A DNA stretch of 33,682 nt from contig JAHISY010000035.1 in the NCBI GenBank assembly GCA_018817365.1, forward strand, positions 1-33,682. Direction: 5' to 3'. How positions within the stretch are numbered: position 1 is the stretch's first letter; each line of letters begins with the position of its first letter. A program made the position numbers and the translations under genes. The notes beneath the pieces were generated by a model. The model saw only the letters and a program-made list of their open reading frames with translations, was not told the origin of the DNA and made no database searches. Below are positions 15,262 to 22,508 of this stretch, piece by piece. Origin of the DNA: Patescibacteria group bacterium. GTDB taxonomy: Bacteria; Patescibacteriota; Gracilibacteria; JAHISY01.

Positions 15262-16194
15262 TTAAAGTTTGCCAAAAATTTGTTTCGCGATTCCCGCTCC
15301 ATCCAATTTATATTTTCGCAGCAAATCGTCTGTTTTTCCGCTCTCTCCGAATTCATCTCGCATTCCGATTCGCATTAATTTCGAATTCACTCCGCTCTCC
15401 GCGATCAGCTCCGCAATCGCGCTTCCCAAACCGCCGATGATTGAGTGATCTTCGGCAGTGAAAACTTTTTTGAATTTTTTCAAAAGCGGCAGAATCGTTC
15501 GGGTGTCGAGTGGTTTCAGAGTCGAAACATTCACCACTCCCACATTCTTCCCACGCGTTTTCAAAATCGCCGCGGCTTCAGTCGCGAATGGCACTTCCGT
15601 GCCGATTGCGAAAATTATGCCGTCTTTTCCATTCCGCAAAACATCGGCTCGACCGAGCTTTGCGCGGAATTTCGAGTCGTAAACTGTCGGAATTTTTTGC
15701 CGACCGAGACGGAGGTAGCAGGCTGTTTTTTCCCTTGCAATCAGCGGAATCATCGCGCGCGCTTCGAAATAATCGGCGGGGCAGTAAATCCGCATTCCTG
15801 GCAGTCCTCTCATTAAATTCAAATCTTCCAAAGCTTGGTGAGTCGCGCCGTCCTCGCCTGTCAAAATTCCCGCGTGGCTGCCGACGATTTTCACATTATT
15901 TTCCGAGTAGCAAACAGACTGTCGGATTTGATTGTAAGTCAATCCTGTCGCAAAAACCGCGAAACTCGCTGCGAACGGAATCTTCCCGCCGCGAGCGAGG
16001 CCCGCCGAGATGCCAATTAAATTCGCCTCCGCGATGCCGACATTCCATGCGCGGCGCGGATATTTTTCCGCAAATTTCAACGTCTGCACCGAATGCCGCA
16101 AATCGGCATCCACCACCACCACTTCCGGAATTTTTTCCGCGATGTCGAGCAGCCCGTCGCCGAAGCCCTCGCGCGTCGATTTTTGTTCGTTCAT
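15262..16194 (-). CDS. transketolase C-terminal subunit (Pyr and C-terminal domains only)
   Basis: 310 residues from the ATG at 16194. The frame extends to 16323, but that part overlaps the divergent leader and looks non-coding. The pyrimidine-binding domain shows VVVDADLRHSVQTLKF, NVGIAEANLIGISAGLA with the catalytic Glu (GIAEANL), FATGLTYNQIRQSVCYSENNVKIVGSHAGILTGEDGATHQALEDLNLMR with the expected Gly/His residues, then a C-terminal domain. Split transketolases need an N-terminal PP-domain partner, which is not adjacent and must be elsewhere. The role is pentose-phosphate exchange of two-carbon units using thiamine diphosphate. It is followed at once by the NTF2-like gene. Confidence 0.87.
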   Translation of the reverse strand: MNEQKSTREGFGDGLLDIAEKIPEVVVVDADLRHSVQTLKFAEKYPRRAWNVGIAEANLIGISAGLARGGKIPFAASFAVFATGLTYNQIRQSVCYSENNVKIVGSHAGILTGEDGATHQALEDLNLMRGLPGMRIYCPADYFEARAMIPLIAREKTACYLRLGRQKIPTVYDSKFRAKLGRADVLRNGKDGIIFAIGTEVPFATEAAAILKTRGKNVGVVNVSTLKPLDTRTILPLLKKFKKVFTAEDHSIIGGLGSAIAELIAESGVNSKLMRIGMRDEFGESGKTDDLLRKYKLDGAGIAKQIFGKL

Positions 16195-16253
16195 CTTTTG
16201 AATTTTAACACCTTCAAAACCTTTTAAAAAAAGATTTGCGTTTTCTTTAAAAG

Positions 16254-16264
16254 AAGCTAAACTC
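16254..16264 (+). promoter_or_regulatory. minus-10-like box for the zinc-ribbon gene
   Basis: GAAGCTAAACT contains TAAACT (16259-16264). A weak minus-35, TTGCGT, lies 16 nt upstream. Transcription from here would give a leader of about 80 nt holding the hairpin at 16288-16349. Confidence 0.3.
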
Positions 16265-16287
16265 TTCAAACTTTTCGGGAAAATCGG

Positions 16288-16349
16288 TTTAAGGAGGGTT
16301 AATTCTTTCCGCAACCATTTCAACGGAAAGGTATTTAACCCCCTTTAAA
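16288..16349 (+). promoter_or_regulatory. long hairpin 5' leader that sequesters the Shine-Dalgarno site
   Basis: TTTAAGGAGGGTTAA (16288-16302) pairs with TTAACCCCCTTTAAA (16335-16349): 13 Watson-Crick pairs, one G-U and one A/C mismatch. Nested inside, CTTTCCG (16305-16311) pairs perfectly with CGGAAAG (16324-16330) around a 12-nt loop. The 3' arm touches the ATG at 16350. The only Shine-Dalgarno sequence, AAGGAGG, is in the 5' arm and fully paired. This is suited to conditional translation (thermosensor, protein- or ligand-bound switch). Confidence 0.55.
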
Positions 16350-16688
16350 ATGTCTGATGATCAGACAACCGCGGACGATGCTGCGGACGCTCCTGCCGAC
16401 AAGGCTCAACAAAAGGAGCAACCAGTCGCCGGTGGCGACAAAACCCTCACCTGCGAGGAATGCGGGAAAGATTTTATCTTTACCGCCGGAGAGCAGGAGT
16501 TTTACGAGGAGAAAGGTTTCACTCCTCCGAAGCGCTGCCCGGATTGCCGCGCTGCCAAAAAAGCCGCTGGACGGCAGTTCACGAAAGTGACCTGCGCGGG
16601 ATGCGGAAAAGAAACTGAGGTGCCTTTCGTGCCGAGCGGAGACCGACCGGTCTACTGCCGCGAGTGTTTCGAGGCGCAAAATCGATAA
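16350..16688 (+). CDS. zinc-ribbon protein with two treble-clef/CxxC modules
   Basis: 112 residues. Residues 1-30 are acidic and Ala-rich, probably disordered. The first module TCEECGKDFIFTAGEQEFYE...PKRCPDCRAAKK (about 34-71) is the probable zinc-ribbon type with two CxxC knuckles about 26 residues apart. The second, VTCAGCGKETEVPFVPSGDRPVYCRECF (about 80-107), is the CxxC-x(17)-CxxC module common in this bacterial group. Eight cysteines give two zinc sites. A role in nucleic-acid binding or translation is often supposed but not established. The start codon abuts a hairpin leader, so expression is likely controlled at translation and possibly by the protein itself. A strong terminator follows. 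Confidence 0.8.
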   Translation: MSDDQTTADDAADAPADKAQQKEQPVAGGDKTLTCEECGKDFIFTAGEQEFYEEKGFTPPKRCPDCRAAKKAAGRQFTKVTCAGCGKETEVPFVPSGDRPVYCRECFEAQNR

Positions 16689-16704
16689 TTTTTCTTATCG
16701 AAAA

Positions 16705-16737
16705 AAAGAGGAGGGTCGCAAGACCCTCTTTTTTATT
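16705..16737 (+). terminator. rho-independent terminator, zinc-ribbon gene
   Basis: GAGGGTC, loop GCAA, GACCCTC, then TTTTTTA: a 7-bp GC-rich stem with a stable GCAA tetraloop and a T-run. The A-run on the 5' side lets it work for the convergent gene too. Confidence 0.9.
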
Positions 16738-16742
16738 TTATT

Positions 16743-17093
16743 TCAAAAAATCCGCGACAAAATCAAACTTCCGAAAACAACGACCGCGATCAAAATCAGC
16801 CAGCCGAGCAAACCCATCTGCCGCTGCCGCTCCTCCAGTTTCCGCCGCGATTCAGTCTCCACCATTTTTTCCACGCAGTTACCGCAGCGCATTTCACTGA
16901 TTTCCACCGCGTCGCCGCAACCGTCGCAGTGGATTTTCGTCAAAAAAGTTTTGCAGTGGCGGCATTTTTTTGCATTTTTTTCAATCAACTCCGCGCACCA
17001 CGGACATTTCCGCAAATTCAAATCGACGCCGCAGAATTTACACTTCAGCGCGTCGTCTTTGATTTTTTCGCCGCAAGCGGGGCAATCTTTCAT
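16743..17093 (-). CDS. double zinc-ribbon membrane protein
   Basis: 116 residues from the ATG at 17093; a frame to 17156 would read through repeat DNA (TAGTTAGTAGTTTG words) and is rejected. Three tandem CxxC...CxxC ribbons are present: CPACGEKIKDDALKCKFCG, CPWCAELIEKNAKKCRHC and CDGCGDAVEISEMRCGNC, twelve cysteines in all. A charged helix and a single C-terminal membrane span (LLGWLILIAVVVFGSLILS, about 94-112) follow, giving a tail-anchored protein with cytosolic zinc ribbons. The role is unknown; similar DZR proteins are often regulatory or scaffold factors. It is convergent with the other zinc-ribbon gene across the shared terminator. Confidence 0.72.
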   Translation of the reverse strand: MKDCPACGEKIKDDALKCKFCGVDLNLRKCPWCAELIEKNAKKCRHCKTFLTKIHCDGCGDAVEISEMRCGNCVEKMVETESRRKLEERQRQMGLLGWLILIAVVVFGSLILSRIF

Positions 17094-17249
17094 AGTTAGT
17101 AGTTTGTAGTTAGTAGTTTGTGGCAGGAATTTCAAATTTCTAATTTTAAATTTCAAAATCCCAAAGGGATCGCTTCGTCGACAATTTTTAATTTCTTAAT
17201 TATTTAATTTTAAACAAACACTTACAACAAGTTAATAACTAGGATGAGT

Positions 17250-17277
17250 TTAACACCGTTGTTGGCTCTGCTAAAAT
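17250..17277 (+). promoter_or_regulatory. sigma70-type promoter of gap
   Basis: Minus-35 TTAACA (17250-17255), 16-nt spacer ending in TGC, minus-10 TAAAAT (17272-17277). The ATG is 9 nt further on, so the transcript would be leaderless or carry only 2-3 nt. Confidence 0.65.
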
Positions 17278-17286
17278 CTCGCTACA

Positions 17287-18291
17287 ATGAAAAAAATTAA
17301 AGTGGCGATCAACGGCTATGGGCGGATTGGGAGATGCTTCCACCGCCAGATTTTGGGCGACTCTTCGATTGAAATCGTCGCGATCAATTCTCGTTCCGAC
17401 GCGGCGACACACGCGCACCTTTTGAAATACGATTCGATTTATGGGACGCTTTCAAACAAGATTGACTCGCGAGAGGGCGAGCTGATTGTCGATGGGAACA
17501 AAATTAAAGTTTTCGAGGGAATTCCCGGAAAAGATTTCCGGTGGGATGATTTGAAAATTGATGTGGTCATTGAAGCGACTGGGATGTTAGTCGACTACAC
17601 GCGCGCGGAGATGCACCTCTCTGCCGGCGCGCGAAAAGTTCTCGTGACTGCGCCGTGCAATGACATTCGGATTCCGACTTTCGTGATGGGGGTGAATGAC
17701 GGTGAATACGATTCGAATTCGAAAATTCTTTCGAACGCGAGCTGCACGACGAATTGTCTCGCGCCGCTGGCGATGGTTTTGCATGAAAATTTCGGCATCC
17801 GCCGCGCGCAACTTTCCACCGTCCACGCCGTGACGGGCAATCAAAATATCCTCGACAATTCCAGCGCGGATTTGCGCCGCGCGAGGAGTTTCCTGCCGTC
17901 GATCGTTCCGACCAAAACCGGAGTTTCTTCCGCGCTCGCGCGAGTGTTGCCGGAGCTTGCTTCGAAATTCAGCGGCGTGAGTCTGCGCGTGCCGACTTTG
18001 ATTGTCTCGTTGGTCGATCTCACCGCGGAGCTGGAAAAGGAGGTTTCCGCTGAAGATGTGAATGCGGCGATTGAAAAAGCGGCGGCGGGGAAGTTGGCGG
18101 GGATTCTAGGCATTGAAAAAACTCCGCTCGTCTCCATCGACTTCAAAGGCGATTTCCGCAGTTCGATTGTCGATGCGGAAAATACAAAAGTGGTCGGCGG
18201 CAAACTGCTAAAAATTCTCGCGTGGTATGACAACGAATGGGGCTATTCGGCGCGCGTGGTGGATTTGGTGAAGCTCTGCGGCATGAATTAA
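17287..18291 (+). CDS. gap: glyceraldehyde-3-phosphate dehydrogenase, GapB-like cofactor loop
   Basis: 334 residues, full length. NAD(P)-binding GYGRIGR (10-16), catalytic SNASCTTNCLAP with Cys153, STVHAVTG with His180, DLRRARS for phosphate binding, and LAWYDNEWGYSARVVDL at the C-terminus. The cofactor loop after beta-2 reads VAINSRSDAATHAHLLKYDS. The Asp that binds the adenosine ribose in NAD-type enzymes is replaced by Ser35 and followed by Arg36. That resembles NADP-using GapB (INASYS...) and suggests NADP preference and an anabolic or gluconeogenic direction. It has its own near-leaderless promoter and converges with the PEPCK-like gene. It is the only triose-phosphate gene in the window. 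Confidence 0.93.
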   Translation: MKKIKVAINGYGRIGRCFHRQILGDSSIEIVAINSRSDAATHAHLLKYDSIYGTLSNKIDSREGELIVDGNKIKVFEGIPGKDFRWDDLKIDVVIEATGMLVDYTRAEMHLSAGARKVLVTAPCNDIRIPTFVMGVNDGEYDSNSKILSNASCTTNCLAPLAMVLHENFGIRRAQLSTVHAVTGNQNILDNSSADLRRARSFLPSIVPTKTGVSSALARVLPELASKFSGVSLRVPTLIVSLVDLTAELEKEVSAEDVNAAIEKAAAGKLAGILGIEKTPLVSIDFKGDFRSSIVDAENTKVVGGKLLKILAWYDNEWGYSARVVDLVKLCGMN

Positions 18292-18296
18292 TGCAG

Positions 18297-18335
18297 GAAA
18301 AAGAAGCCGAGCTGAGTAGTTCGACTTCTTCTCCT
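18297..18335 (-). terminator. terminator of the PEPCK-like gene
   Basis: On the minus strand AAGAAG-T-CGA and TCG-G-CTTCTT form a 9-bp stem with one mismatch, followed by TTTTTCC. It lies between the convergent gap and PEPCK-like genes and could serve both. Confidence 0.55.
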
Positions 18336-18356
18336 TGATTCGAAATGCAGACCTCA

Positions 18357-21300
18357 TTAGGCGACAGAGTGGTTTTCGTACACTTCAGCATATTTTTCTG
18401 GATTCTCAACCGGCAATCCGCGAAGGCATTGCGCTCTTGACTTTTGTTCCTGCGCGATACTTTCAAAATATACTGAGGATTGATCAGCTGTTTCATAAAG
18501 TAGCTGGGGATTCAATTTTCTTGGATCTACTCCCGGAACGTTTTTAATTCGAAAAGCATCATAAAGTTCATCATAAACAAGCTCGTAATCTCCGCGCATG
18601 ATTGCTCGACGAATTGCTTGGCAATCTTCGATAGTCACAGCCATTCCATCTCCGCCTTTTTTAGGACTGCCATTTTTATCGACTACGTCGATGCCGACTC
18701 TTCCAGTATTTAATATAGCAAAAGGCATGATGTCCAAATTTCCTCGGAAATATTTTTGATTTCCATTTAAAAGATCATTTTTATCTAAAATAAATGGTTG
18801 AGCATGGGGAGCGTGGGTAATTTTGCCAATCTCTCCTCCTATAGCAGCTGTATTGATCGCCATTGCGCTGGAAAGATGGGCATTTACTTTTGTGGCACTT
18901 GCTTCAGTTTTAGCTTCTTCGCTTCTTGGATCGACGGTAATCAAAACAGCAGGATGGTGCGGTACACGTTCACACAGGAAGAAAATTCCTTCTTTTGCTT
19001 CGCAGTCAATTGTTCCAGCGTCGCCAGTCAAAATATCTGTCTTGCACATTGAGCGAAGGTTGTTATGAGTTTTATTAAAAATACCTTTTAGCTCCTCATA
19101 ACTTTGTTCGAAAGCCTCTAAATTATTTGTCGATTCTTTTAACTCTGCGATAATTCTGCCGAATTGTTTCTCTCTCCCTTTTTTGACGTAAGCTCTTAAT
19201 GTTAATTTTATTTTCTCAAGCTCTTGCTTAATTTGCTCTTCTGCTTTTCCTTTTTTTTCGGAGTTTTCTTCGTTATTTTCAGTGAGCTGCTTCAATTTTC
19301 TGAGATTGTCAGTAACGCCGGAAAGCAAATTTGTAATTTCTTCCGGATCGCCCTCCCAAACGGTGCGAGGATCGCTAAGCCGTTGTTTGTTGATATCATC
19401 GTCGGGAAGATTTTCTAATTCATCAAAATCGACATCTGCATCCATGCAATAAGAGCCAAATTCTTCCGTTCCGTAAGAAACAATTTTACGATTTTCTCCC
19501 TCTCCAGTAATTTTATCCAAAGTCATATCATCCTGACGCAGCCCAGCTGATCTTTTCAGTAAATAAGAGATTGCCGGTCTGTTTCTGCCGAGTTGGTAAT
19601 TTAATCCTTTGATCAAATTCTCGATAGTCGTTTGTTTTTCCGAATCCGTGCCTTTACTACTATTGATAAGATTTTCCACTGTTTTAAAGGTATATTCTTT
19701 CAGTTCATCAAAATTGAAAGCACCGTCGGCATTTACGCAAGTAGCCGTTTTACCCGTGCCACTGCCAGCCACCACTTTGATTACTATTTTTTTAAATTTG
19801 CTGATAATAGCTTCCTGCAAAGCGAGATCAAATGATCCACGACTAACCCCACGTTTTTCATATAAACTTTGATTTTGACCAAAGTGCGCACCAAAAATAC
19901 GGTCGGCGAGATATTCTTTTAAATTAACTTTGTCGGGAGCATCGACCGGAAAAATCTTATCAGGCTCCTGCTCTCGATCTTCTCCTTTCCTTTTCATTTT
20001 ACTGATGTCAATCTCCTCTGGATTCACAAAAATACTGCCGGAATGTTGCATGATAAGTCCGCCTTCATCCCATTCAGTCGCATCATCAGGTAACTCATCC
20101 CAACCTCCTTGCGTGTTTTTTTTGTACTTCTTTTTGGCAATTTCGAAAAGCAAGCAAAGCGGATGTTTCTTGAAAAGCCCCGTATAACTTTGAGCTCCAA
20201 GCACCCAGACAGTTTTTGCAATAGGATCAAAAATAGAAGCTCTTTTGTGGTATTCTGGCACGTATCGGACATTAACTTCCCCGAAAATCACTTTTTGTTC
20301 AGTCGGGCAGAGATCATGGAAATTTCTTACGCTCTCACTCCACATGAATGCTCCCGTGAGATTAGATGTTTCTGGTGTGATGACATCCGCTTTGGTGCGG
20401 AAACCTTCTCCGTAAACTTTTTCCAAATGGACGCAGCGTACCCTTTTTAAGTATTCTTGGGCGCACTTTATATGCCGCAAATTATCCTGCTCAATTGCCT
20501 CCCAAACTTTCACGTGAATATTTCCAGTCAAGTTTTTCATTTGCTTAATAAATCGACCTAATTTTTTGTTGACTTGCGTATATTTTTCAAAGGCATCATG
20601 CGCGTTGCGATCGTGAGTCACGTCGCGAGGCAAATCCATTAAATTATCTAAAGGGTTTCCCTCATCATCTTTGGTTATTTCGCGCTCTCGCGTTTCATTA
20701 TTTGTCTCCACTTGTCGGATATGTTTGATGAGAGTTTCATCTTCTCGAAGCAGTTGGATTATCTCTTGAAAATCAGTATCATTTTTAAATTTCTGAAAAA
20801 AATCTTTAACTGCTGGGTGGGAATTTTCCGCCATGCCGTCGAGCAGCAGACTCAAAAATCTTCGCAGCGCTTCTGGTTTGTAGAGGTGTTGTCCCATCGT
20901 GAGACTAAACCACGGAAAATGGCGAGCGTGGTCACCTCCTTCATAAAAGGGAGTGCCTTCTTTGTCATAAACTTTCATGCCATTATTGATTATCACTTGA
21001 TTAAATTTGGCAGTGCGTTTGATTGGCGGCTGTACGCGAAGTCGGTCGTCCGTGCTAAAAGTGAGTCCGGGTCCTCTTTCTTCGAGACGGGCAATCATTT
21101 CTTCTTTAGTGGGGTTTTCCCACATCGATTGAGGCTCGATTTCGGTGCTTATTATTGATGGATCTAATTTTTTGTCGAACAAACTTTCATATTCAGACCT
21201 TAAGAGGGTATTTCGGATGAATGCTGATTCGGCAACACAATGAGCATGTTCTCCTGATGCTCCGGTGATGTGAGACAGTTTTTGTGCTAAATGTTCGACT

Positions 21301-21569
21301 GGTTTGTAATCAAGCATTTTTTCAAGATCTTCTCGTCGTCCCAATCCTGCTTCTTGCAGTTTTTCTAAAAAAATTCCGGTTTGCCTCGCCCCTAGTGGTC
21401 CCTCCGCCAAATCAGGATAATCTGACAGTTGTTTTCCGGTTTTTGCAAAATAACTTGCCGCTTCGCTGGTGATAGGCCAGCCTAAATTTAAATCGCTGTC
21501 TGGACGATGATTGTATGGATCGAAAGCTGTCGTGTCAGATTCAGATGGAGAGGATTGAGGCTGAGACAT
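18357..21569 (-). CDS. giant divergent ATP-type PEP carboxykinase homologue
   Basis: 1070 residues, about twice a normal PckA. Segments align in order with ATP-dependent PEP carboxykinase. TVWVLGAQSYTGLFKK (453-468) resembles the G-T-x-Y-x-G-E-M-K-K element. KVVAGSGTGKTAT (598-610) is a P-loop like GLSGTGKTT. DGAFNFDE (615-622) resembles DGVFNFEG. VPHHPAVLITVDP (869-881) resembles the strand before VLPPV. MPFAILNTGRVG (948-959) resembles YLVNTGWxG. AVTIEDCQAIRRAI and NVPGVDPRKLNP (1010-1021) match the C-terminal ...PGVDxxxLDPR. The kinase-2 GDDEHGW segment between P-loop and FNF is missing or very changed. Large inserts lie before the P-loop and at 625-850, including a coiled coil near 750-835. 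Activity is therefore uncertain. Fewer CGCG-type words than in neighbours hints at different ancestry. Confidence 0.55.
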   Translation of the reverse strand: MSQPQSSPSESDTTAFDPYNHRPDSDLNLGWPITSEAASYFAKTGKQLSDYPDLAEGPLGARQTGIFLEKLQEAGLGRREDLEKMLDYKPVEHLAQKLSHITGASGEHAHCVAESAFIRNTLLRSEYESLFDKKLDPSIISTEIEPQSMWENPTKEEMIARLEERGPGLTFSTDDRLRVQPPIKRTAKFNQVIINNGMKVYDKEGTPFYEGGDHARHFPWFSLTMGQHLYKPEALRRFLSLLLDGMAENSHPAVKDFFQKFKNDTDFQEIIQLLREDETLIKHIRQVETNNETREREITKDDEGNPLDNLMDLPRDVTHDRNAHDAFEKYTQVNKKLGRFIKQMKNLTGNIHVKVWEAIEQDNLRHIKCAQEYLKRVRCVHLEKVYGEGFRTKADVITPETSNLTGAFMWSESVRNFHDLCPTEQKVIFGEVNVRYVPEYHKRASIFDPIAKTVWVLGAQSYTGLFKKHPLCLLFEIAKKKYKKNTQGGWDELPDDATEWDEGGLIMQHSGSIFVNPEEIDISKMKRKGEDREQEPDKIFPVDAPDKVNLKEYLADRIFGAHFGQNQSLYEKRGVSRGSFDLALQEAIISKFKKIVIKVVAGSGTGKTATCVNADGAFNFDELKEYTFKTVENLINSSKGTDSEKQTTIENLIKGLNYQLGRNRPAISYLLKRSAGLRQDDMTLDKITGEGENRKIVSYGTEEFGSYCMDADVDFDELENLPDDDINKQRLSDPRTVWEGDPEEITNLLSGVTDNLRKLKQLTENNEENSEKKGKAEEQIKQELEKIKLTLRAYVKKGREKQFGRIIAELKESTNNLEAFEQSYEELKGIFNKTHNNLRSMCKTDILTGDAGTIDCEAKEGIFFLCERVPHHPAVLITVDPRSEEAKTEASATKVNAHLSSAMAINTAAIGGEIGKITHAPHAQPFILDKNDLLNGNQKYFRGNLDIMPFAILNTGRVGIDVVDKNGSPKKGGDGMAVTIEDCQAIRRAIMRGDYELVYDELYDAFRIKNVPGVDPRKLNPQLLYETADQSSVYFESIAQEQKSRAQCLRGLPVENPEKYAEVYENHSVA

Positions 21570-21723
21570 TTCAGAGGGTTAAATAGCATTTTAGATTAGT
21601 GGATTTTAATTTTTTGTCAACTAATCAAATTGAGTAAATTTTGTCCTCAACGTTTCTAAAAAAATCTCTTGTCAAAATCTAAAATTAAATTTGTCAAAAA
21701 AGTGTTTCGTTTTAAACTGTAGG

Positions 21724-22419
21724 ATGCTCTTCTTCTCCAAAAGAGAAACCGATGCTAGATGTCTGCTAGAATTTTCTTTCATCTCTTCGCGAACGCGAGT
21801 TCTTATTTTGGCTGCTTTAGTGTTCGTCGCAGGACATGAAAAAGATTCAGCTACCGCGGCGGAGGCGTTTGCCAAAATTCACTCTCGCCAGCGGGTTTGC
21901 GATTGCATTCCGAAACCGCCGTGGTCGCATCCGATTGATCGATTGATCCGCTTGGCAATTTGCGAAAAGTTGGCGGAGATGCCGCCAAATTCGAAAGATC
22001 AAAAAAATCAATCTCTCGAAAGCAGGTTGGGATTGTGTGCGTCCTCCGAGATTTTGAAAAATTTACTGACAGCGACGCTTGCCGCTCCTCTCATTGAAAA
22101 AATCAGATTGAACGGGAAGATTGATTTTCTTGTCGCTCAGCTTTTTGAAATTTTTGATCAAGCGCCGCCGGAGCGACAAAAGCCGAATTCTTTTTTGCCA
22201 GAGACCGCGCGGGAGCTGCAGGAATTAATTCAAAATGATGGCAAGCTGCGCGCGAAATTCGGTTATTTGAATTTATTGGAAAACACGGAAAATGTTGGCG
22301 ACGATCTCGAAATAAATTATCAAAACTGCATCACGCTTCTAGCCAAACTTTCGGATGAAGAACGGGAAGGTTTGGTGAACCAGCTGCTGAGAAAAATTCA
22401 ACCGACTGCCGCGAATTAG
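21724..22419 (+). CDS. uncharacterised protein with N-terminal membrane anchor
   Basis: 231 residues from the ATG at 21724; an upstream TTG at 21691 adds 11 residues. A short N-terminus with one hydrophobic span (RVLILAALVFVAG, about 25-37) is followed by a soluble, mostly helical region. Two closely spaced cysteines and prolines (CDCIPKPPW, about 59-67) precede it. The C-terminus has LAKLSDEEREGLVNQLLRKI. No family is recognised. It is divergent from the PEPCK-like gene and convergent with recJ. It may be secreted or anchored, with the bulk outside the cytoplasm if the span acts as a signal anchor. Confidence 0.5.
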   Translation: MLFFSKRETDARCLLEFSFISSRTRVLILAALVFVAGHEKDSATAAEAFAKIHSRQRVCDCIPKPPWSHPIDRLIRLAICEKLAEMPPNSKDQKNQSLESRLGLCASSEILKNLLTATLAAPLIEKIRLNGKIDFLVAQLFEIFDQAPPERQKPNSFLPETARELQELIQNDGKLRAKFGYLNLLENTENVGDDLEINYQNCITLLAKLSDEEREGLVNQLLRKIQPTAAN

Positions 22420-22423
22420 CTTC

Positions 22424-22508
22424 ATCGCAAATCCATCCTCCTTCGCCCCACGTCTGCGCGGGGCTTCGGAGGGCAAGCCATACTTCGCTTAGCTATCGCA
22501 AATCCACC
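22424..22508. repeat. GC-rich dispersed repeat flanked by imperfect direct repeats
   Basis: ATCGCAAATCCATC (22424-22437) and ATCGCAAATCCACC (22495-22508) flank a GC-rich block with CCTTCG...GCCCC...GGGGCTTCGGAGGGCAAGCC. The right copy is the 3' end of recJ. The block shares the layout CCTTCG-x-GGGCTTCGG-x-GGCA with the insertion in enolase, suggesting one mobile repeat family with a target-site-like duplication. Confidence 0.5.

Noticed and set aside
15261..15356. N-terminal extension of the NTF2-like gene to 15356
   Set aside because: It would overlap the transketolase 3' end by about 95 nt. The ATG at 15260 gives a clean signal-anchor start right after the transketolase stop.
16195..16323. 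44-residue N-terminal extension of transketolase
   Set aside because: It lies antisense to the hairpin leader and promoter of the zinc-ribbon gene, and normal split transketolase C-halves start near the ATG at 16194.
18357..21569. AAA+/ABC ATPase reading of the P-loop
   Set aside because: No Walker B, signature or sensor motif follows, whereas the C-terminal LNTG and PGVD...LNP segments fit PEPCK in order.
22443..22466. GCCCC/GGGGC hairpin as terminator for recJ or the gene at 21724
   Set aside because: There is no T-run on either side, and the block matches a dispersed repeat that also occurs inside enolase.
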